Assembly (NCBI GenBank): GCA_019359125.1
Contig: JAHHHY010000001.1
Span: forward strand, 558,001-622,000
From: Pleurocapsa minor GSE-CHR-MK 17-07R
GTDB lineage: Bacteria; Chloroflexota; Anaerolineae; Aggregatilineales; Phototrophicaceae
Length of the DNA stretch: 64,000 bases
Direction of reading: 5' to 3'
Below the pieces are notes generated by a model. That model was not told the DNA's origin and did not search any database. It worked only from the letters and a program-made list of their open reading frames with translations. Positions within the stretch are counted from its first letter, which is position 1; each line of letters opens with the position of its first letter. The position numbers were made by a program, and so were the translations under genes. Positions 59,460-64,000 of this stretch are shown here, piece by piece.

Positions 59460-61424
59460 CTACGGAATGATCAGAACCTGCCCCACATAGATGCGATTGG
59501 CATTCAGGATTCCATTGGATTGAATCAGTGAAGCCAGCGGGATATTGAATCGCAGTGCAATATTATACAGGTTGTCACCCCGCTGCACACGATAGGTTGT
59601 CGGTTCCTGTGCCGCCTGTCCCTGCAGCTCGGTGATGGTGATTGGCGTCGGCACTGCGGCACCCTGATTCACCGGCACGATCAACAGCTGCCCCGGGTAA
59701 ATCAGGTTCGGATTGCTGATATTATTCAGGCGGGCCAGCGCGCGCACGGTCGTGCCAAAGCGGAACGCGATATAGGTCAGATTCTCACCATAACCCACGC
59801 GATACGTCCCGGTAGTCGGCGGCACAGGTGTGGGTGGCGGGGCTGTCGGCGCGGCAGGATCCACGGTCGGCGTCGGCGTAACCAGCAGCACATCCGTCGG
59901 CTGGACAAACGGCAGGTTCACCGGAATCGTGAGCTGCTGATTGACGTAAATAATCGATTCGACTGTCAGGCCATTGGCCGCCAGAATCGCCTCGACGCTG
60001 GTGTTAAACACCTGCGCAATCCGGCCGACATTATCGCCCGCCTGCACGGTGTAGAAGAACCGTCCGGGATATGCGGTCAGGTCCAGCGTAGGCACCGGGC
60101 TGGGCGTATTGCTGGCCGTGGGAACCAGCGTTTCGGTTGGAATCGCCGTCTGTGTGGGGACGGCGGTTTCGCTGGGCACAGCCGAAGGCTCAAAGAACTC
60201 CTGCGTCGGGAAGAAATCTGCCGTCGGCTGGGCGGCCACTGCTTCGGCGGTAGCTTCAAACACCGGAGCATCCGTCGTTGGCTGCACGACCACTGCTTCG
60301 GCGGTTGCTTCAAACACTGGAGCATCAGCGGTGGTCTCGCTGGTCACTTCAGGCAGCACGATTTCCGTGGACACTGGTGTGGCTTCGGCTGGCGTCACTT
60401 GTGGGATATCAGTTGCTGCTTCTGTAGCTTCTGCGCTCACTTCCTCAGTAGCCACCTCGGTCACTTCGATGGCGACAGCTTCAGTCGCGACTTCGGTCAC
60501 TGTGGGCGCGATTTCCTGCGTCGGAGCAATCACTGCCTCGGTCTCGGCCGGCACGACGACCGCCTCTGTGGCGTCAGGACCAGCGGTCACTTCACTCTCG
60601 GGCGAGGCTTCCGGCACAACGACTACTTCCGCGGATTCTTCGGTCGGCTCAGCCACGATCACGTCTTCAGTGGGCTCGGCCACAACGACAGACTCATCGG
60701 TGGCTTCGGCCTCCGTCGTCGCATCAGGAATCACGGCGGCTGAATCAACAGCGGCGGCAAGCTGGGCATCGTCCAGGAAGACGGCCGTATTCTTGACGGG
60801 TGTTTCCGTGAGCACGCGAATAAATGCAGTCAGGCTGTCGCCCTGGGCAGCAGCCGTCACGCTGTGCTGGGTATAGGCATCGAGGGTCGCCGGGCCTGCC
60901 TCGGACCACACTACCGAAGCAGCCGAAGGATCGACGCCTGCCAGCGGGTCAATGCCCACCTGGACGAACACCGCGCTGCCCTGTTCGCTCAGGTCGACAT
61001 TTTCCAGTGACGATGACCATGCGTAGCTATAGGCGCTGAATGCGTAGTCCTGGCCCGGCGTAACGCCAAAAACCGTCTGAAATACGCCACCTTCAAACGT
61101 GGCGTAAAATGACGCCAGGTGCTGGGCATCCGCCCCGCTGCGAATGCGCGCCACACCCAGCACATTCTCGACATCGCTGGCCGCATAGTATTCGGGCTGC
61201 ACCAGCTGAGACACAGGCGCGCCAGCAGGCGCCGGCATATACCATGCCGACCATCCCTGGGCCACCTGCCGCACGGCATCGTCCTGGATGAACGCGTAAG
61301 GGGCCTCAAACCCGGGATTCGTCAGCAGATTCTCGCCCTGGGCAGCAGCCCCGGTGAAAATCACGCCTGTTACTGCCGCAGTCATGGCCAGCAGGCCCCA
61401 CCAGCGATTTTTTGTCGCGTTCAT
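59460..61424 (-). CDS. Secreted LysM protein with Thr/Glu/Ala-rich stalk
   Basis: A 654-residue exported protein. After a signal peptide (LLAMTAAVTGVIFTGAAAQG), residues 30-230 form a beta-sandwich-like domain (LLTNPGFEAPYAF opening, as in carbohydrate-binding modules). Residues 235-445 are a low-complexity Thr/Val/Ala/Glu/Pro stalk that includes an exact-register tandem repeat. Three LysM domains follow (about 450-500, 525-570 and 600-654). The LysM part would anchor the protein in peptidoglycan, with the binding domain held outward. It is the first gene of the operon with DUF192 and the M23 endopeptidase. Confidence 0.85.
   Translation of the reverse strand: MNATKNRWWGLLAMTAAVTGVIFTGAAAQGENLLTNPGFEAPYAFIQDDAVRQVAQGWSAWYMPAPAGAPVSQLVQPEYYAASDVENVLGVARIRSGADAQHLASFYATFEGGVFQTVFGVTPGQDYAFSAYSYAWSSSLENVDLSEQGSAVFVQVGIDPLAGVDPSAASVVWSEAGPATLDAYTQHSVTAAAQGDSLTAFIRVLTETPVKNTAVFLDDAQLAAAVDSAAVIPDATTEAEATDESVVVAEPTEDVIVAEPTEESAEVVVVPEASPESEVTAGPDATEAVVVPAETEAVIAPTQEIAPTVTEVATEAVAIEVTEVATEEVSAEATEAATDIPQVTPAEATPVSTEIVLPEVTSETTADAPVFEATAEAVVVQPTTDAPVFEATAEAVAAQPTADFFPTQEFFEPSAVPSETAVPTQTAIPTETLVPTASNTPSPVPTLDLTAYPGRFFYTVQAGDNVGRIAQVFNTSVEAILAANGLTVESIIYVNQQLTIPVNLPFVQPTDVLLVTPTPTVDPAAPTAPPPTPVPPTTGTYRVGYGENLTYIAFRFGTTVRALARLNNISNPNLIYPGQLLIVPVNQGAAVPTPITITELQGQAAQEPTTYRVQRGDNLYNIALRFNIPLASLIQSNGILNANRIYVGQVLIIP
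60219..60326 (-). repeat. 54-bp tandem repeat in the stalk of the LysM protein
   Basis: Two units of 54 bases (60219-60272 and 60273-60326) encode APVFEATAEAVVVQPTTD and APVFEATAEAVAAQPTAD. They keep the reading frame and differ at a few positions, so the stalk length probably varies by unequal recombination. Confidence 0.85.
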
Positions 61425-61594
61425 GCATTCATTCCTTCACTGCGGAAGCAGGCGTTTGATCCGGAGAGGTTCGTTTGTTTCTCGTTAATTTACCACAAAT
61501 GATACGTGGAAAGTCTAATCTTTTCGCACGGGATACGCAACTCAATTAATATCTTCCCGCATGACACGGTGGTTGAACAGAGGATCAAAGCACT

Positions 61595-61888
61595 ATGTCC
61601 CGTCCGATTATTGGCCTGCTGACCCTGGAGCTGGATATTCCCGGCACAGCGTCATTGAAAGACAAACGCTCTATCCTGCAAGGCCTCATCCGCAGGCTGC
61701 GCGGCCAGTTCAACTGCGCCTGCGCTGAAACCGATTATCTCGATGAGTGGGAATCATCGGTGCTGGGCATCACGGTGGTCAGCAATGATGGCCGTCATTG
61801 CAACAGCATGCTGTCCCAGATTTCGCATTGGGTGGAGACCAATGCGCATGATGTCAGCGTGGTTTCGGAGACTATCGAGATTTTCTAA
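61595..61888 (+). CDS. DUF503 family protein (YlxP-like)
   Basis: A 97-residue protein with the DUF503 pattern: LTLELDIPGTASLKDKRSIL, then IRRLRGQFNCACAETDYLDEW and a C-terminal strand VVSETIEIF. The family is small, conserved near infB/rbfA in many bacteria and of unknown function, possibly RNA-related. Here it lies between a LysM operon (divergent) and sucC, in a 170-base gap from its divergent neighbour. The start is ATG 61595 after CAGAGGA. Confidence 0.82.
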   Translation: MSRPIIGLLTLELDIPGTASLKDKRSILQGLIRRLRGQFNCACAETDYLDEWESSVLGITVVSNDGRHCNSMLSQISHWVETNAHDVSVVSETIEIF

Positions 61889-62002
61889 ATGCCTTCGGCG
61901 CGCTATACTGGTAGGGTAAATTGACCATCAGAGTCTGTTACTCTCCAGTTTTTCATTTCATTCCGCAGCGTTCACCCCAGCAATCGTAATGGAGGCACAT
62001 CG

Positions 62003-63157
62003 GTGAATCTACACGAGTACCAAACGAAACAGCGATTCGCGTCTTATGGCATCCCCGTCGCCAACGGAAAAGTTGCCACTACCCCGGAAGAAGCGCGCGA
62101 TATCGCTGCTTCCCTCGGCGTCCCGGTTGTCGTGAAGGCCCAGGTTCTCACCGGTGGCCGCGGCAAGGCAGGCGGCGTCAAGCTGGCCGCAAACCCGGAA
62201 GAAGCCTTTGAGAAGGCCAGCAAGATCCTTGGCATGTCGATCAAGGATCACATTGTGCACCGCGTGCTGATCGACCCGGCCTCGACGATTTCCAAGGAAA
62301 TTTACCTCGGCATCACCAATGACCGTACAGTGGGCAAGCCGCTGCTCATGGCCTCGTCCGAAGGCGGCGTGGAAATCGAACAGGTCGCCGCCGAAAACCC
62401 GGACGCGATCAAGCGTGAGTGGATCAACCCGTCGCTGGGACTGCGCGATTATCAGGCGCGCAATATCGCCGAGGGCATCAACCTGCCCCGCGAACACTGG
62501 GGCACCTTTGTCAAAATTGCCAAGGCCCTGTATCGCTGCTACATCGAATCCGATGCGACACTGGCGGAAATCAACCCGCTGATCATCACCGAAGAAAACG
62601 TGCTGTTCGCGCTGGACGGCAAGATGAGCATCGACGACAACGCGCTGTATCGCCGCAAAGACCTGGCGGAAATGCGCGATATCTCCGCAGAGCCGGTGAC
62701 GGAAGTGCAGGCTCGTGAAGCCGGCCTGACCTACGTGAAGCTGAACGGACAGATCGGCTGCATGGTGAACGGCGCCGGCCTGGCCATGACCACCATGGAC
62801 ATGATCAAGCTGTACGGCGGTGAGGATGTCGGCCCGGCCAACTTCCTCGATATCGGCGGTGGCGCCCAGGCCGAACGCGTCGCGGCGGCACTGCGCATCA
62901 TCCTCTCTGACCCGGATGTGAAAGCCGTGCTGTTCAACATTTTCGGCGGCATCACCCGTGGCGACGAAGTGGCGCGCGGCATCATTCAGGCGCTCAACGA
63001 AGTCCCGACGACCATCCCGATGGTCATCCGCCTGGCAGGCACGAATTCAGAAGAAGGCCGCGCCATTATCGACGGCGCGAACCTGCCCAATATCCGGAGT
63101 GCATCTACTTTGACCGATGGTGCCAAGAAGGCCATCGAGGCAGCGCGGGGAGCGTAA
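62003..63157 (+). CDS. sucC: Succinate--CoA ligase [ADP-forming] subunit beta
   Basis: A 384-residue beta subunit. The ATP-grasp start [17 protein letters not shown], the segment [20 protein letters not shown] and the CoA-side [17 protein letters not shown] are all conserved. It binds the nucleotide and works with SucD to make succinate and ATP in the citric acid cycle, or the reverse in reductive pathways. The start is GTG 62003, seven bases after GGAGG. A TATACT at 61904-61909 may be the -10 box. sucD follows after five bases. Confidence 0.96.
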   Translation: MNLHEYQTKQRFASYGIPVANGKVATTPEEARDIAASLGVPVVVKAQVLTGGRGKAGGVKLAANPEEAFEKASKILGMSIKDHIVHRVLIDPASTISKEIYLGITNDRTVGKPLLMASSEGGVEIEQVAAENPDAIKREWINPSLGLRDYQARNIAEGINLPREHWGTFVKIAKALYRCYIESDATLAEINPLIITEENVLFALDGKMSIDDNALYRRKDLAEMRDISAEPVTEVQAREAGLTYVKLNGQIGCMVNGAGLAMTTMDMIKLYGGEDVGPANFLDIGGGAQAERVAAALRIILSDPDVKAVLFNIFGGITRGDEVARGIIQALNEVPTTIPMVIRLAGTNSEEGRAIIDGANLPNIRSASTLTDGAKKAIEAARGA

Positions 63158-63162
63158 TCAAT

Positions 63163-64000
63163 ATGGCAATTCTGATCGACAGCAATTCACGCGTGGTGGT
63201 GCAGGGCATCACCGGACGCGAAGGTAATTTCCACAGCCTGAAGATGATCGAATACGGCACCAATGTCGTCGGTGGCGTGACCCCCGGCAAGGGCGGCGAA
63301 TGGGTGCATGGCAAGCCCGTCTTTGACACCGTGAAGGCCGCAGTGGATGCCACCGATGCCAACGTCAGCATGATTCTCGTGCCGGCGCCGTTTGCGGCAG
63401 ATGCCATCTATGAGGCCATCGACGCCGGTGTCGCGTTGATTGTCTGCCTCACCGAGGGCATTCCCATCCTCGACATGACCGGCGTGTACGAGTACCTCAA
63501 GAACAGCAACAGCCGCCTGATCGGCCCCAACTGCCCCGGCCTGATGACCCCTGGCCAGGCAAAAGTCGGCTTTATGCCCAATTACGTCGGCATGCCCGGC
63601 AACGTGGGCGTGGTCTCCAAGTCAGGCACGCTGACTTACGAGACCGTCGCCGCGATGAGCGCCGCCGGATTCGGCCAGTCGACCTGTGTCGGCATCGGCG
63701 GTGACCCGATCATCGGCACCACCTTCGTCGATGTGCTGGAGATGTTCGAGAACGATCCGCAGACCGAGAAGGTCGTGCTGATGGGCGAAATCGGCGGGCG
63801 CGCAGAAATCGACGCGGCCGAGTTCATCAAGGCGAAGATGACCAAGCCGGTCGTCGCCTTCATCGCGGGGCGCAGCGCCCCGCCGAACACGCGCATGGGC
63901 CATGCGGGCGCGATCGTCGAGGGCGGCCAGGGCACCGCTGAGCAGAAGATTGATGCCCTGCGCGCAGCTGGCGCACGCATCGCTGACAACCCGGAACACA
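63163..64000 (+). CDS. sucD: Succinate--CoA ligase subunit alpha, 3' end outside window
   Basis: The first 279 residues of SucD are visible, about nine-tenths of the usual length. CoA binding is indicated by [20 protein letters not shown] and [23 protein letters not shown] and the phosphorylated His in [11 protein letters not shown] (His247) are intact. Together with SucC it carries the phosphohistidine intermediate of the reaction. The ATG at 63163 starts five bases after the sucC stop, so the two are translated together. There is no frame disruption; the gene is cut only by the window edge. Confidence 0.95.
   Translation, partial: MAILIDSNSRVVVQGITGREGNFHSLKMIEYGTNVVGGVTPGKGGEWVHGKPVFDTVKAAVDATDANVSMILVPAPFAADAIYEAIDAGVALIVCLTEGIPILDMTGVYEYLKNSNSRLIGPNCPGLMTPGQAKVGFMPNYVGMPGNVGVVSKSGTLTYETVAAMSAAGFGQSTCVGIGGDPIIGTTFVDVLEMFENDPQTEKVVLMGEIGGRAEIDAAEFIKAKMTKPVVAFIAGRSAPPNTRMGHAGAIVEGGQGTAEQKIDALRAAGARIADNPEH

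Noticed and set aside
1-64000. CRISPR array, insertion sequence or prophage
   Set aside because: No regularly spaced repeats, transposase, integrase or phage structural genes were seen on either strand.

Overview
The window reads as a chromosomal segment of a moderately GC-rich, gene-dense bacterium, most likely a member of the Chloroflexota (Anaerolineae-like). The basis is indirect: secreted and membrane proteins with LysM domains joined by Thr/Pro-rich linkers, a BTAD-type ATPase regulator, PknB-type kinases, a DUF2207/SPFH membrane gene cluster and TIR-TM-SH3 architecture, all beside ordinary housekeeping genes. No rRNA is present, so the assignment is an inference. Starts are mostly led by Shine-Dalgarno sequences, and several promoters are close to the sigma-70 consensus, often with TATACT as the -10 box. 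No phage, insertion sequence or CRISPR array was seen, and no gap exceeds about 300 bases without an RNA or regulatory element.

Layout. 1-8.4 kb: end of an L,D-transpeptidase, RmlC-like epimerase, J-domain protein, M20 amidohydrolase, monomeric sarcosine oxidase-like flavoenzyme, class V PLP enzyme, ion-channel-like protein and a CinA protein with a degenerate C-terminal domain. 8.5-16.4 kb: sugar-type ABC ATPase, acetyltransferase, purB-purH, tRNA-Thr(CGT), uridine kinase, then a T-box leader with a valine (GUC) specifier ahead of a methyltransferase and valS (to 19.0 kb). 19.4-27.4 kb: two paralogous LysM proteins, mutL, and a signalling group (PAS-like kinase, receiver-MinD-type ATPase, GAF kinase). 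27.4-31.1 kb: yajC-secD-secF-dehydrogenase operon. 31.2-39.2 kb: secreted protein, NERD-like membrane protein, RgtA-type glycosyltransferase, then a four-gene DUF2207 / zinc-ribbon / helical / SPFH-SHOCT operon. 39.4-45 kb: two convergent Ser/Thr kinases, dgt, a coiled-coil protein. 45-49.1 kb: selB, murA (Asp in the fosfomycin-target position) and a DUF62 SAM hydrolase. 49.2-52.1 kb: hisHAFIE. 52.1-61.4 kb: TIR-TM-SH3 protein, thioesterase, acyl-CoA ligase, BTAD regulator, and a LysM/DUF192/M23 cell-wall operon. 61.6-64 kb: DUF503 protein and sucC-sucD (sucD cut by the window end).

The most striking feature is a complete transcription-attenuation module ahead of the his operon: a TTGACA-17-TATACT promoter, a Shine-Dalgarno sequence, a 22-codon leader peptide with four His codons in six, an 8-bp pairing of the His-codon segment with downstream RNA, and a strong intrinsic terminator before hisH. 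Together with the valine T-box, the window shows two different amino-acid-sensing RNA switches. Other notable points are MurA Asp117, the SPFH operon, the TIR receptor-like protein, a Cys-Cys insertion shared by two LysM proteins, a promoter flanked by direct repeats ahead of the BTAD regulator, and four convergent gene pairs whose stop codons share four bases.
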